DNA of 64,000 nucleotides from Liopterus haemorrhoidalis. Its lineage: Eukaryota > Arthropoda > Insecta > Coleoptera > Dytiscidae. The stretch lies in contig OZ020623.1 of NCBI GenBank assembly GCA_963971575.1, positions 18,292,980 to 18,356,979 of the forward strand. Direction: 5' to 3'. This document shows, one piece after another, positions 22,033 through 36,600 of this stretch (positions are counted from its first letter, which is position 1; the number at the start of each line of letters is the position of its first letter). Made by a program: the position numbers and the translations under genes. The notes under the pieces are model-generated. The model was not told the DNA's origin, did not search any database, and saw only the letters and a list, made by a program, of their open reading frames with translations.

Positions 22033-25000
22033 ATTTCGTTGCTATTTTATGTCAGTAAAATCATTATTCTTCGTCAGAAACCAAAATAACTGTTATGTAC
22101 TTCTTAAACACGTTGCGCTTAACAAGTTTTCAAGTAAAACGTGAATTTTGAAAATTCAACTATTTCGTTGATATTTTATGTCAGTAACATCATTATTCTT
22201 CGTCAGAAACCAAAATAACTGTTATGTACTTCTAAAACACGTTGCGCTTAACAAGTTTTCAAGTAAAACGTGAATTTTGAAAATTCAACTATTTCGTTGC
22301 TATTTTATGTCGGTAAAATCATTATTCTTCGTCAGAAACCAAAATAACTGTTATTTACTTCTAAAACACGTTGCGCTTAACAAGTTTTCAAGTAAAACGT
22401 GAATTTTTAAAATTCAACTATTTCGTTGATATTTTATGTCAGTAACATCATTATTCTTCGTCAGAAACCAAAATAACTGTTATATACTTCTAAAACACGT
22501 TGCGCTTAACAAGTTTTCAAGTAAAACGTGAATTTTGAAAATTCAACTATTTCGTTGCTATTTTATGTCAGTAACATCATTATTCTTCGTCAAAAACCAA
22601 AATAACTGTTATGTACTTCTAAAACACGTTGCGCTTAACAAGTTTCAAGTAAAACTTGTATTTTGAAAATTCAACTATTTCGTTGATATTTTATGTCAGT
22701 AACATCATTATTCTTCGTCAGAAACCAAAATAAGTGTTATGTACTTCTAAAACACGTTGCGCTTAACAAGTTTTCAAGTAAAACGTGAATTTTGAAAATT
22801 CAACTATTTCGTTGCTATTTTATTTCGGTAAAATCATTATTCTTCGTCAGAAACCAAAATAACTGTTATGTACTTCTAAAACACGTTGCGTTTAACAAGT
22901 TTTCAAGTAAAACGTGAATTTTGAAAATTCAACTATTTCGTTGCTATTTTATGTCAGTAACATCATTATTTTTGTCAAAAACCAAAATAACTGTTATGTA
23001 CTTCTAAAACACGTTGCGCTTAACAAGTTTCAAGTAAAACTTGTATTTTGAAAATTCAACTATTTCGTTGATATTTTATGTCAGTTACATCATTATTCTT
23101 CGTCAGAAACCAAAATAAGTGTTATGTACTTCTAAAACACGTTGCGCTTAACAAGTTTTCAAGTAAAACGTGAATTTTGAAAATTCAACTATATCGTTGC
23201 TATTTTATGTCAGTAAAATCATTATTCTTCGTCAGAAACCAAAATAAGTGTTATGTACTTCTTAAACACGTTGCGCTTAACAAGTTTTCAAGTAAAACGT
23301 GAATTTTGAAAATTCAACTATTTCGTTGCTATTTTATGTCGGTAAAATCATTATTCTTCGTCAGAAACCAAAATAACTGTTATGTACTTCTAAAACACGT
23401 TGCGCTTAACAAGTTTTCAAGTAAAACGTGAATTTTGAAAATTCAACTATTTTGTTGCTATTTTATGTCGGTAACATCATTATTCTTCGTCAAAAACCAA
23501 AATAACTGTTATGTACTTCTAAAACACGTTGCGCTTAACAAGTTTTCAAGTAAAACGTGAATTTTGAAAATTCAACTATTTCGTTGCTATTTTATGTCAG
23601 TAACATCATTATTCTTCGTCAGAAACCAAAATAACTGTTATGTACTTCTAAAACACGTTGCGCTTAACAAGTTTTCAAGTAAAACGTGAATTTTGAAAAT
23701 TCAACTATTTCGTTGCTATTTTATGTCAGTAAAATCATTATTCTTCGTGAGAAACCAAAATAACTGTAATGTACTTCTTAAACACGTTGCGCTTAACAAG
23801 TTTTCAAGTAAAACGTGAATTTTGAAAATTCAACTATTTCGTTGATATTTTATGTCAGTAACATCATTATTCTTCGTCAGAAACCAAAATAACTGTTATG
23901 TACTTCTAAAACACGTTGCGCTTAACAAGTTTTCAAGTAAAACGTGAATTTTGAAAATTCAACTATTTCGTTGCTATTTTATGTCGGTAAAATCATTATT
24001 CTTCGTCAGAAACCAAAATAACTGTTATGTACTTCTAAAACACGTTGCGCTTAACAAGTTTTCAATTAAAACGTGAATTTTGAAAATTCAACTATTTCGT
24101 TGCTATTTTATTTCGGTAAAATCATTATTCTTCGTCAGAAACCAAAATAACTGTTATGTACTTGTAAAACACGTTGCGCTTAACAAGTTTTCAAGTAAAA
24201 CGTGAATTTTGAAAATTCAACTATTTCGTTGCTATTTTATGTCGGTAAAATCATTATTCTTCGTCAGAAACCAAAATAACTGTTATGTACTTCTAAAACA
24301 CGTTGCGCTTAACAAGTTTTCAAGTAAAACGTGAATTTTGAAAATTCAACTATTTCGTTGCTATTTTATGTCAGTAACATCATTATTCTTCGTCAAAAAC
24401 CAAAATAACTGTTATGTACTTCTAAAACACGTTGCGCTTAACAAGTTTCAAGTAAAACTTGTATTTTGAAAATTCAACTATTTCGTTGATATTTTATGTC
24501 AGTTACATCATTATTCTTCGTCAGAAACCAAAATAAGTGTTATGTACTTCTAAAACACGTTGCGCTTAACAAGTTTTCAAGTAAAACGTGAATTTTGAAA
24601 ATTCAACTATATCGTTGCTATTTTATGTCAGTAAAATCATTATTCTTCGTCAGAAACCAAAATAAGTGTTATGTACTTCTTAAACACGTTGCGCTTAACA
24701 AGTTTTCAAGTAAAACGTGAATTTTGAAAATTCAACTATTTCGTTGCTATTTTATGTCGGTAAAATCATTATTCTTCGTCAGAAACCAAAATAACTGTTA
24801 TGTACTTCTAAAACACGTGGCGCTTAACAAGTTTTCAAGTAAAACGTGAATTTTGAAAATTCAACTATTTTGTTGCTATTTTATGTCGGTAACATCATTA
24901 TTCTTCGTCAAAAACCAAAATAACTGTTATGTACTTCTAAAACACGTTGCGCTTAACAAGTTTTCAAGTAAAACGTGAATTTTGAAAATTCAACTATTTC

Positions 25001-27313
25001 GTTGCTATTTTATGTCAGTAACATCATTATTCTTCGTCAGAAACCAAAATAAGTGTTATGTACTTCTAAAACACGTTGCGCTAAACAAGTTTTCAAGTAA
25101 AACGTGAATTTTGAAAATTCAACTATTTCGTTGCTATGTTATGTCAGTAACATCATTATTCTTCGTCAAAAACCAAAATAACTGTTATGTACTTCTAAAA
25201 CACCTTGCGCTTAACAAGTTTCAAGTAAAACTTGTATTTTGAAAATTCAACTATTTCGTTGATATTTTATGTCAGTAACATCATTATTCTTCGTCAGAAA
25301 CCAAAATAACTGTTATGTACTTCTAAAACACGTTGCGCTTAACAAGTTTTCAAGTCAAACGTGAATTTTGAAAATTCAACTATTTCGTTGCTATTTTATG
25401 TCGGTAAAATCATTATTCTTCGTCAGAAACCAAAATAACTGTTATGTACTTCTTAAACACGTTGCGCTTAACAAGTTTTCAAGTAAAACGTGAATTTTGA
25501 AAATTCAACTATTTCGTTGCTATTTTATGTCAGTAACATCATTATTCTTCGTCAGAAACCAAAATAACTGTTATGTACTTCTAAAACACGTTGCGTTTAA
25601 CCAGTTTTCAAGTAAAACGTGAATTTGGAAAATTCAACTATTTCGTTGCTATTTTATGTCAGTAAAATCATTATTCTTCGTCAGAAACCAAAATAACTGT
25701 TATGTACTTCTTAAACACGTTGTGCTTAACAAGTTTTCAAGTAAAACGTGAATTTTGAAAATTCAACTATTTCGTTGATATTTTATGTCAGTAACATCAT
25801 TATTCTTCGTCAGAAACCAAAATAACTGTTATGTACTTCTAAAACACGTTGCGCTTAACCAGTTTTCAAGTAAAACGTATATGTTGAAAATTCAACTATT
25901 TCGTTGCTATTTTATGTCAGTAAAATCATTATTCTTCGTCAGAAACCAAAATAAGTGTTATGTACTTCTAAAACATGTTGCGCTTAACAAGTTTTCATGT
26001 AAAACTTGTATTTTGAAAATTCAACTATTTCGTTGATTATTTATGTCAGTAACATCATTATTCTTCGTCAGAAACCAAAATAAGTGTTATGTACTTCTAA
26101 AACACGTTGCGCTTAACAAGTTTTCAAGTAAAACGTGAATTTTGAAAATTCAACTATTTCGTTGCTATTTTATGTCAGTAACATCATTATTCTTCGTCAA
26201 AAACCAAAATAACTGTTATGTACTTCTAAAACACGTTGCGCTTAACAAGTTTCAAGTAAAACTTGTATTTTGAAAATTCAACTATTTCGTTGATATTTTA
26301 TGTCAGTTACATCATTATTCTTCGTCAGAAACCCAAATAAGTGTTATGTACTTCTAAAACACGTTGCGCTTAACAAGTTTTCAAGTAAAACGTGAATTTT
26401 GAAAATTCAACTATATCGTTGCTATTTTATGTCAGTAAAATCATTATTCTTCGTCAGAAACCAAAATAAGTGTTATGTACTTCTTAAACACGTTGCGCTT
26501 GACAAGTTTTCAAGTAAAACGTGAATTTTGAAAATTCAACTATTTCGTTGCTATTTTATTTCGTAAAATCATTATTCTTCGTCAGAAACCAAAATAACTG
26601 TTATGTACTTCTAAAACACGTTGCGCTTAACAAGTTTTCAAGTAAAACGTGAATTTTGAAAATTCAACTATTTTGTTGCTATTTTATGTCAGTAACATCA
26701 TTATTCTTCGTCAAAAACCAAAATAACTGTTATGTACTTCTAAAACACGTTGCGCTTTACAAGTTTTCAAGTAAAACGTGAATTTTGAAAATTCAACTAT
26801 TTCGTTGATATTTTATGTCAGTTACATCATTATTCTTCGTCAGAAACCAAAATAACTGTTATGTACTTCTAAAACACGTTGCGTTTAACAAGTTTTCAAG
26901 TAAAACGTGAATTTTGAAAATTCAACTATATCGTTGCTATTTTATGTCAGTAAAATCATTATTCTTCGTCAGAAACCAAAATAAGTGTTATGTACTTCTT
27001 AAACACGTTGCGCTTAACAAGTTTTCAAGTAAAACGTGAATTTTGAAAATTCAACTATTTCGTTGCTATTTTATTTCGTAAAATCATTATTCTTCGTCAG
27101 AAACCAAAATAACTGTTATGTACTTCTAAAACACGTTGCGCTTAACAAGTTTTCAAGTAAAACGTGAATTTTGAAAATTCAACTATTTTGTTGCTATTTT
27201 ATGTCAGTAACATCATTATTCTTCGTCAAAAACCAAAATAACTGTTATGTACTTCTAAAACACGTTGCGCTTTACAAGTTTTCAAGTAAAACGTGAATTT
27301 TGAAAATTCAACT
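19200..27313 (+). repeat. Family B block 2c
   Basis: About 63 B monomers. Up to 22032 they finish the second 3479-bp unit. From 22033 they are richer in 'cagttacatc' and 'aactatatcg' monomers; a stretch near 23084 recurs near 24502 at an offset of 1418 bp (11 monomers less one base). The stretch from about 24120 is the source or sister of 34816 onward (offset 10696) and of 42934 onward (offset 18814), sharing 'acacgtggcg' and 'acgtatatgttg'. A private change 'cgttgattatttatg' stands near 26035. The block closes with a 515-bp tandem pair. Confidence 0.9.
26284..27313 (+). repeat. 515-bp four-monomer tandem pair
   Basis: The four-monomer series 'cagttacatc', 'aactatatcg', 'tttcgtaaaatc' and 'aactattttgttgc' occurs twice in a row, at 26284-26798 and 26799-27313. 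In the related stretches at 36851 and 44969 the series is present once. This accounts, with one further monomer, for the change of offset from 18814 to 18170 between this block and block 4. Confidence 0.85.
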
Positions 27314-30300
27314 ATTTCGTTGCTATTTTGTGTCATTAACAACATTTTTCTTGGTCAGAAACCAAAATTAGTGTTATGTACTTCTAAAACATGTCGCACT
27401 TAACAAGCTTTCAGGTAAAACGTGAATTTGGAAAATTCAACTATTTCGTTGCTATTTTCTGTCATTAACATCATTATTCTTGGTCAGAAACCAAAATATG
27501 TGTTATGTACTTCTAAACCATGTTGCGCTTAACCAGTTTTCAAGTAAAACTTGAATTTTGAAAATTCAACTATTTCTTTGCTATTTTCTGTCAATAATAT
27601 CATAATTCTTGGTTAGAAACCAAAATTAGTGTTATGTACTTCTAAAACATGTTGCGCTTAACCAGTTTTCAAGTAAAACGTGAATTTGGAAAATTCAACT
27701 ATTTCGTTGCTATTTTCTGTCAATAACATCATAATTCTTGGTCAGAAACCAAAATTAGTGTTATGTACTTCTAAAACATGTTGCGCTTAACCAGTTTTCA
27801 AGTAAAACGTGAATTTTGAAAATTCAACTATTTCGTTGCTATTTTATGTCATTAACATCATTATTCTTGGTCAGAAACCAAAATTAGTGTTATGTACTTC
27901 TAAAACATGTTGCGCTTAACCAGTTTTCAAGTAAAACGTGAATTTTAAAAATTCAACTATTTCGTTGCTATTTTATGTCATTAACATCATTATTCTTGGT
28001 CAGAAACCAAAATATGTGTTATGTACTTCTAAACCATGTTGCGCTTAACCAGTTTTAAGTAAAACTTGAATTTTGAAAATTCAACTATTTCTTTGCTATT
28101 TTCTGTCAATAATATCATAATTCTTGGTCAGAAACCAAAATTAGTGTTATGTACTTCTAAAACATGTTGCGCTTAACCAGTTTTCAAGCAAAACGTGAAT
28201 TTGGAAAATTCAACTATTTCGTTGCTATTTTCTTTCAATAACATCATAATTCTTGGTCAGAAACCAAAATTAGTGTTATGTACTTCTAAAACATGTTGCG
28301 CTTAACCAGTTTTCAAGTAAAACGTGAATTTTGAAAATTCAACTATTTCGTTGCTATTTTGTGTCATTAACAACATTTTTCTTGGTCAGAAACCAAAATT
28401 AGTGTTATGTACTTCTAAAACATGTCGCACTTAACAAGCTTTCAGGTAAAACGTGAATTTGGAAAATTCAACTATTTCGTTGCTATTTTATGTCATTAAC
28501 ATCATTATTCTTGGTCAGGAACCAAAATTAGTGTTATGTACTTCTAAAACATGTTGCGCTTAACCAGTTTTCAAGTAAAACGTGAATTTTGAAAATTCAA
28601 CTATTTCGTTGCTATTTTCTGTCAATAACATCATAATTCTTGGTCAGAAACCAAAATTAGTGTTATGTTTTTCTAAAACATGTTGCGCTTAGCCAGTTTT
28701 CAAGTTAAACGTGAATTTTGAAAATTCAACTATTTCGTTGCTATTTTCTGTCAATAATATCATAATTCTTGGTCAGAAACCAAAATTAAGGTTATGTACT
28801 TCTAAAACATGTTGCGCTTAACCAGTTTTCAAGTAAAACGTGAATTTTGAAAATTCAACTATTTCGTTGCTATTTTCTGTCAATAATATCATAATTCTTG
28901 GTCAGAAACCAAAATTAGGGTTATGTACTTCTAAAACATGTTGCGCTTAACCAGTTTTCAAGTAAAACGTGAATTTTGAAAATTCAACTATTTCGTTGCT
29001 ATTTTCTGTCAATAACATAATAATTCTTGGTCAGAAACCAAAATTAGTGTTATGTACTTCTAAAACATGTTGCGCTTAACCAGTTTTCAAGTAAAACGTG
29101 AATTTGAATAATTCAACTATTTCGTTGCTATTTTATGTCATTAACATCATAATTCTTGGTCAGAAACCAAAATTAGTGTTATGTACTTCTAAAACATGTT
29201 GCGCTTAACCAGTTTTCAAGTAAAACGTGAATTTGGAAAATTCAACTATTTCGTTGCTATTTTATGTCATTAACATCATTATTCTTGGTCAGAAACCAAA
29301 ATTAGTGTGTTGTACTTCTAAAACATGTTGCGCTTAACCAGTTTTCAAGTAAAACGTGAATTTGAAAAATTCAACTATTTCGTTGCTATTTTATGTCATT
29401 AACATCATTATTGTTGGTCAGAAACCAAATATAGTGTTATGTACTTCTAAAACATGTTGCGTTTAACAAGTATTCAGGTAAAACGTGAATTTTGAAAATT
29501 CAACTGTTTCGTTGCTATTTTCTGTCAATAATATCATAATTCTTGGTCAGAAACCAAAATTAGTGTTATGTACTTCTAAAACATGTTGCGCTTAGCCAGT
29601 CTTCAAGTTAAATGTGAATTTTGAAAATTCAACTATTTCGTTGCTATTTTCTGTCAATAATATCATAATTCTTGGTCAGAAACCAAAATTAGGGTTATGT
29701 ACTTCTAAAACATGTTGCGCTTAACCAGTTTTCAAGTAAAACGTGAATTTGGAAAATTCAACTATTTCGTTGCTATTTTATGTCATTAACATCATTATTC
29801 TTGGTCAGAAACCAAAATTAGTGTTATGTACTTCTAAAACATGTCGCACTTAACAAGTTTTCAGGTAAAACGTGAATTTGGAAAATTCAACTATTTCGTT
29901 GCTATTTTCTGTCAATAACATCATAAATCTTGGTCAGAAACCAAAATTAGTGTTATGTACTTCTAAAACATGTTGCGCTTAGCCAGTTTTCAAGTTAAAC
30001 GGGAATTTTGAAAATTCAACTATTTCGTTGCTATTTTGTGTCATTAACATCATTAATCTTGGTCAGAAACCAAAATATGTGTTATGTGCTTCTAAACCAT
30101 GTTGCGCTTAACCAGTTTTCAAGTAAAACGTGAAATTGGAAAATTCAACTATTTCGTTGCTATTTTATGTCATTAACATCATTATTCTTGGTCAGAAACC
30201 AAAATTAGTGTTACGTACTTCTAAAACATGTTGCGCTTAACCAGTTTTCAAGTAAAACGTGAATTTTAAAAATTCAACTATTTCGTTGCTATTTTATGTC

Positions 30301-33300
30301 ATTAACATCATTATTCTTGGTCAGAAACCAAAATATGTGTTATGTACTTCTAAACCATGTTGCGCTTAACCAGTTTTAAGTAAAACTTGAATTTTGAAAA
30401 TTCAACTATTTCTTTGCTATTTTCTGTCAATAATATCATAATTCTTGGTCAGAAACCAAAATTAGTGTTATGTACTTCTAAAACATGTTGCGCTTAACCA
30501 GTTTTCAAGCAAAACGTGAATTTGGAAAATTCAACTATTTCGTTGCTATTTTCTTTCAATAACATCATAATTCTTGGTCAGAAACCAAAATTAGTGTTAT
30601 GTACTTCTAAAACATGTTGCGCTTAACCAGTTTTCAAGTAAAACGTGAATTTTGAAAATTCAACTATTTCGTTGCTATTTTGTGTCATTAACAACATTTT
30701 TCTTGGTCAGAAACCAAAATTAGTGTTATGTACTTCTAAAACATGTCGCACTTAACAAGCTTTCAGGTAAAACGTGAATTTGGAAAATTCAACTATTTCG
30801 TTGCTATTTTATGCCATTAACATCATTATTCTTGGTCAGAAACCAAAATTAGTGTTATGTACTTCTAAAACATGTTGCGCTTAACCAGTTTTCAAGTAAA
30901 ACGTGAATTTTGAAAATTCAACTATTTCGTTGCTATTTTCTGTCAATAACATCATAATTCTTGGTCAGAAACCAAAATTAGTGTTATGTACTTCTAAAAC
31001 ATGTTGCGCTTAGCCAGTTTTCAAGTTAAACGTGAATTTTGAAAATTCAACTATTTCGTTGCTATTTTCTGTCAATAATATCATAATTCTTGGTCAGAAA
31101 CCAAAATTAAGGTTATGTACTTCTAAAACATGTTGCGCTTAACCAGTTTTCAAGTAAAACGTGAATTTTGAAAATTCAACTATTTCGTTGCTATTTTCTG
31201 TCAATAATATCATAATTCTTGGTCAGAAACCAAAATTAGGGTTATGTACTTCTAAAACATGTTGCGCTTAACCAGTTTTCAAGTAAAACGTGAATTTTGA
31301 AAATTCAACTATTTCGTTGCTATTTTCTGTCAATAACATCATAATTCTTGGTCAGAAACCAAAATTAGTGTTATGTACTTCTAAAACATGTTGCGCTTAA
31401 CCAGTTTTCAAGTAAAACGTGAATTTGAAAAATTCAACTATTTCGTTGCTATTTTATGTCATTAACATCATAATTCTTGGTCAGAAACCAAAATTAGTGT
31501 TATGTACTTCTAAAACATGTTGCGCTTAACCAGTTTTCAAGTAAAACGTGAATTTGGAAAATTCAACTATTTCGTTGCTATTTTATGTCATTAACATCAT
31601 TATTCTTGGTCAGAAACCAAAATTAGTGTGTTGTACTTCTAAAACATGTTGCGCTTAACCAGTTTTCAAGTAAAACGTGAATTTGAAAAATTCAACTATT
31701 TCGTTGCTATTTTATGTCATTAACATCATTATTGTTGGTCAGAAACCAAATATAGTGTTATGTACTTCTAAAACATGTTGCGTTTAACAAGTATTCAGGT
31801 AAAACGTGAATTTTGAAAATTCAACTGTTTCGTTGCTATTTTCTGTCAATAATATCATAATTCTTGGTCAGAAACCAAAATTAGTGTTATGTACTTCTAA
31901 AACATGTTGCGCTTAGCCAGTCTTCAAGTTAAATGTGAATTTTGAAAATTCAACTATTTCGTTGCTATTTTCTGTCAATAATATCATAATTCTTGGTCAG
32001 AAACCAAAATTAGGGTTATGTACTTCTAAAACATGTTGCGCTTAACCAGTTTTCAAGTAAAACGTGAATTTGGAAAATTCAACTATTTCGTTGCTATTTT
32101 ATGTCATTAACATCATTATTCTTGGTCAGAAACCAAAATTAGTGTTATGTACTTCTAAAACATGTCGCACTTAACAAGTTTTCAGGTAAAACGTGAATTT
32201 GGAAAATTCAACTATTTCGTTGCTATTTTCTGTCAATAACATCATAATTCTTGGTCAGAAACCAAAATTAGTGTTATGTACTTCTAAAACATGTTGCGCT
32301 TAGCCAGTTTTCAAGTTAAACGGGAATTTTGAAAATTCAACTATTTCGTTGCTATTTTGTGTCATTAACATCATTAATCTTGGTCAGAAACCAAAATATG
32401 TGTTATGTGCTTCTAAACCATGTTGCGCTTAACCAGTTTTCAAGTAAAACTTGAATTTTGAAAATTCAACTTTTTCTTTGCTATTTTCTGTCAATAACAT
32501 AATTCTTGGTCAGAAACCAAAATTAGTGTCATGTACTTCTTAAACATGTTGCGCTTAACCAGTTTTCAAGTAAAACCTGAATTTGGAAAATTCAACTATT
32601 TCGTTGCTATTTTCTGTCAATAACATCATAATTCTTGGTCAGGAACCAAAATTAGTGTTATGTACTTCTAAAACCTGTTGCGCTTAACCAGTTTTTAAGT
32701 AAAACTTGAATTTTGAAAATTCATCTATTGCGTTGCTATTTTGTGTCATTAACATCATTAATCTTGGTCAGAAACCAAAATATGTGTTATGTACTTCTAA
32801 ACCATGTTGCGCTTAACCAGTTTTCAAATAAAACTTGAATTTTGAAAATTCAACTTTTTCTTTGCTATTTTCTGTCAATAATATCATAATTCTTGGTCAG
32901 AAACCAAAATTAGTGTTATGTACTTCTAAAACATGTTGCGCTTAACCAGTTTTCAAGTAAAACGTGAAATTGGAAAATTCAACTATTTCGTTGCTATTTT
33001 ATGTCATTAACATCATTATTCTTGGTCAGAAACCAAAATTAGTGTTACGTACTTCTAAAACATAATGCGCTTAACAAGTTTTCAGGTAAAACGTGAATTT
33101 GGAAAATTCAACTATTTCGTTGATATTTTATGTCAGTAACATCATTATTCTTCGTCAGAAACCAAAATTAGTGTTATGTACTTCTAAAACATGTTACGCT
33201 TAACAAGTATTCAGGTAAAACGTGAATTTGGAAAATTCACGTATTTCGTTGCTATCTTGTGTCATTAACATCATTATTCTTGGTCAGAAACCAAAATTGG

Positions 33301-33629
33301 TGTTATGTACTTCTAAAACATGTTGCGCTTAACCAGTTTTCAAGTAAAACGTGAATTTGAAAAATTCAACTATTTCGTTGCTGTTTTATGTCATTAACAT
33401 CATTATTCTTGGTCAGAAACCAAAATTAGTGTTATGTACTTCTAAAACATGTTGCGCTTAACAAGTATTCAGGTAAAACGTGAATTTTGAAAATTCAACT
33501 GTTTCGTTGCTATTTTCTGTCAATAATATCATAATTCTTGGTCAGAAACCAAAATTAGTGTTATGTACTTCTAAAACATGTTGCACTTAATCAGTTTTCA
33601 AGTAAAACGTGAATTTTGAAAATTCAACT
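27314..33629 (+). repeat. Family A block 3
   Basis: About 49 A monomers form the longest A block. From about 27500 to 30120 it follows block 1 at an offset of 27700. After the 'gtgcttctaaacc' monomer it jumps to the 'cgtgaaattgg' monomer, and then near 30230 it restarts at the equivalent of position 220 and follows block 1 at an offset of 30021 through to its end and into family B. It carries one 126-bp monomer (32472) and one B/A hybrid (33114). Confidence 0.92.
27909..32450 (+). repeat. 2321-bp tandem duplication within family A
   Basis: Landmarks in 27909-30120 recur 2321 bp (18 monomers less one base) downstream: 'gtgaatttta' at 27938 and 30259, 'gtgtgttg' at 29305 and 31626. The join lies in the monomer that starts like the 'gttacgtac' monomer of block 1 but continues with 'acatgttgcgcttaaccag' instead of 'acataatgcgcttaacaag'. 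The same join is found in the A block at 45484 (near 48520) and in block 4 (near 38340). Confidence 0.87.
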
Positions 33630-36600
33630 ATTTCGTTGCTATTTAATGTCAGTAAAATCATTATTCTTCGTCAGAAACCAAAATAAGTGTTATGTACTTC
33701 TAAACCACGTTGCGCTTAACAAGTTTTCAAGTAAAACGTGAATTTTGAAAATTCAACTATTTCGTTGCTATTTTATGTCGGTAAAATCATTATTCTTCGT
33801 CAGAAACCAAAATAACTGTTATGTACTTCTAAAACACGTTGCGCTTAACAAGTTTTCAAGTAAAACGTGAATTTTGAAAATTCAACTATTTCGTTGCTAT
33901 TTTATGTCAGTAACATCATTATTCTTCGTCAGAAACCAAAATAAGTGTTATGTACTTCTAAAACACGTTGCGCTTAACAAGTTTTTATGTTAAACTTGTA
34001 TTTTGAAAATTCCACTATTTCGTTGATATTTTATGTCAGTAACATCATTATTCTTCGTCAGAAACCAAAATAAGTGTTATGTACTTCTAAAACACGTTGC
34101 GCTAAACAAGTTTTCAAGTAAAACGTGAATTTTGAAAATTCAACTATTTCGTTGCTATTTTATGTCAGTAACATCATTATTCTTCGTCAAAAACCAAAAT
34201 AACTGTTATGTACTTCTAAAACACCTTGCGCTTAACAAGTTTCAAGTAAAACTTGTATTTTGAAAATTCAACTATTTCGTTGATATTTTATGTCAGTAAC
34301 ATCATTATTCTTCGTCAGAAACCAAAATAACTGTTATGTACTTCTAAAACACGTTGCGCTTAACAAGTTTTCAAGTCAAACGTGAATTTTGAAAATTCAA
34401 CTATTTCGTTGCTATTTTATGTCGGTAAAATCATTATTCTTCGTCAGAAACCAAAATAACTGTTATGTACTTCTTAAACACGTTGCGCTTAACAAGTTTT
34501 GAAGTAAAACGTGAATTTTGAAAATTCAACTATTTCGTTGCTATTTTATGTCAGTAACATCATTATTTTTCGTCAAAAACCAAAATAACTGTTATGTACT
34601 TCTAAAACACGTTGCGCTTAACAAGTTTTCAAGTAAAACGTGAATTTTGAAAATTCAACTATTTCGTTGATATTTTATGTCAGTAACATCATTATTCTTC
34701 GTCAGAAACCAAAATAACTGTTATGTACTTCTAAAACACGTTGCGCTTAACAAGTTTTCAAGTCAAACGTGAATTTTGAAAATTCAACTATTTCGTTGCT
34801 ATTTTATGTCGGTAAAATCATTATTCTTCGTCAGAAACCAAAATAACTGTTATGTACTTGTAAAACACGTTGCGCTTAACAAGTTTTCAAGTAAAACGTG
34901 AATTTTGAAAATTCAACTATTTCGTTGCTATTTTATGTCGGTAAAATCATTATTCTTCGTCAGAAACCAAAATAACTGTTATGTACTTCTAAAACACGTT
35001 GCGCTTAACAAGTTTTCAAGTAAAACGTGAATTTTGAAAATTCAACTATTTCGTTGCTATTTTATGTCAGTAACATCATTATTCTTCGTCAAAAACCAAA
35101 ATAACTGCTATGTACTTCTAAAACACGTTGCGCTTAACAAGTTTCAAGTAAAACTTGTATTTTGAAAATTCAACTATTTCGTTGATATTTTATGTCAGTT
35201 ACATCATTATTCTTCGTCAGAAACCAAAATAAGTGTTATGTACTTCTAAAACACGTTGCGCTTAACAAGTTTTCAAGTAAAACGTGAATTTTGAAAATTC
35301 AACTATATCGTTGCTATTTTATGTCAGTAAAATCATTATTCTTCGTCAGAAACCAAAATAAGTGTTATGTACTTCTTAAACACGTTGCGCTTAACAAGTT
35401 TTCAAGTAAAACGTGAATTTTGAAAATTCAACTATTTCGTTGCTATTTTATGTCGGTAAAATCATTATTCTTCGTCAGAAACCAAAATAACTGTTATGTA
35501 CTTCTAAAACACGTGGCGCTTAACAAGTTTTCAAGTAAAACGTGAATTTTGAAAATTCAACTATTTGGTTGCTATTTTATGTCGGTAACATCATTATTCT
35601 TCGTCAAAAACCAAAATAACTGTTATGTACTTCTAAAACACGTTGCGCTTAACAAGTTTTCAAGTAAAACGTGAATTTTGAAAATTCAACTATTTCGTTG
35701 CTATTTTATGTCAGTAACATCATTATTCTTCGTCAGAAACCAAAATAAGTGTTATGTACTTCTAAAACACGTTGCGCTAAACAAGTTTTCAAGTAAAACG
35801 TGAATTTTGAAAATTCAACTATTTCGTTGCTATGTTATGTCAGTAACATCATTATTCTTCGTCAAAAACCAAAATAACTGTTATGTACTTCTAAAACACC
35901 TTGCGCTTAACAAGTTTCAAGTAAAACTTGTATTTTGAAAATTCAACTATTTCGTTGATATTTTATGTCAGTAACATCATTATTCTTCGTCAGAAACCAA
36001 AATAACTGTTATGTACTTCTAAAACACGTTGCGCTTAACAAGTTTTCAAGTCAAACGTGAATTTTGAAAATTCAACTATTTCGTTGCTATTTTATGTCGG
36101 TAAAATCATTATTCTTCGTCAGAAACCAAAATAACTGTTATGTACTTCTTAAACACGTTGCGCTTAACAAGTTTTCAAGTAAAACGTGAATTTTGAAAAT
36201 TCAACTATTTCGTTGCTATTTTATGTCAGTAACATCATTATTCTTCGTCAGAATCCAAAATAACTGTTATGTACTTCTAAAACACGTTGCGTTTAACCAG
36301 TTTTCAAGTAAAACGTGAATTTGGAAAATTCAACTATTTCGTTGCTATTTTATGTCAGTAAAATCATTATTCTTCGTCAGAAACCAAAATAACTGTTATG
36401 TACTTCTTAAACACGTTGTGCTTAACAAGTTTTCAAGTAAAACGTGAATTTTGAAAATTCAACTATTTCGTTGATATTTTATGTCAGTAACATCATTATT
36501 CTTCGTCAGAAACCAAAATAACTGTTATGTACTTCTAAAACACGTTGCGCTTAACCAGTTTTCAAGTAAAACGTATATGTTGAAAATTCAACTATTTCGT

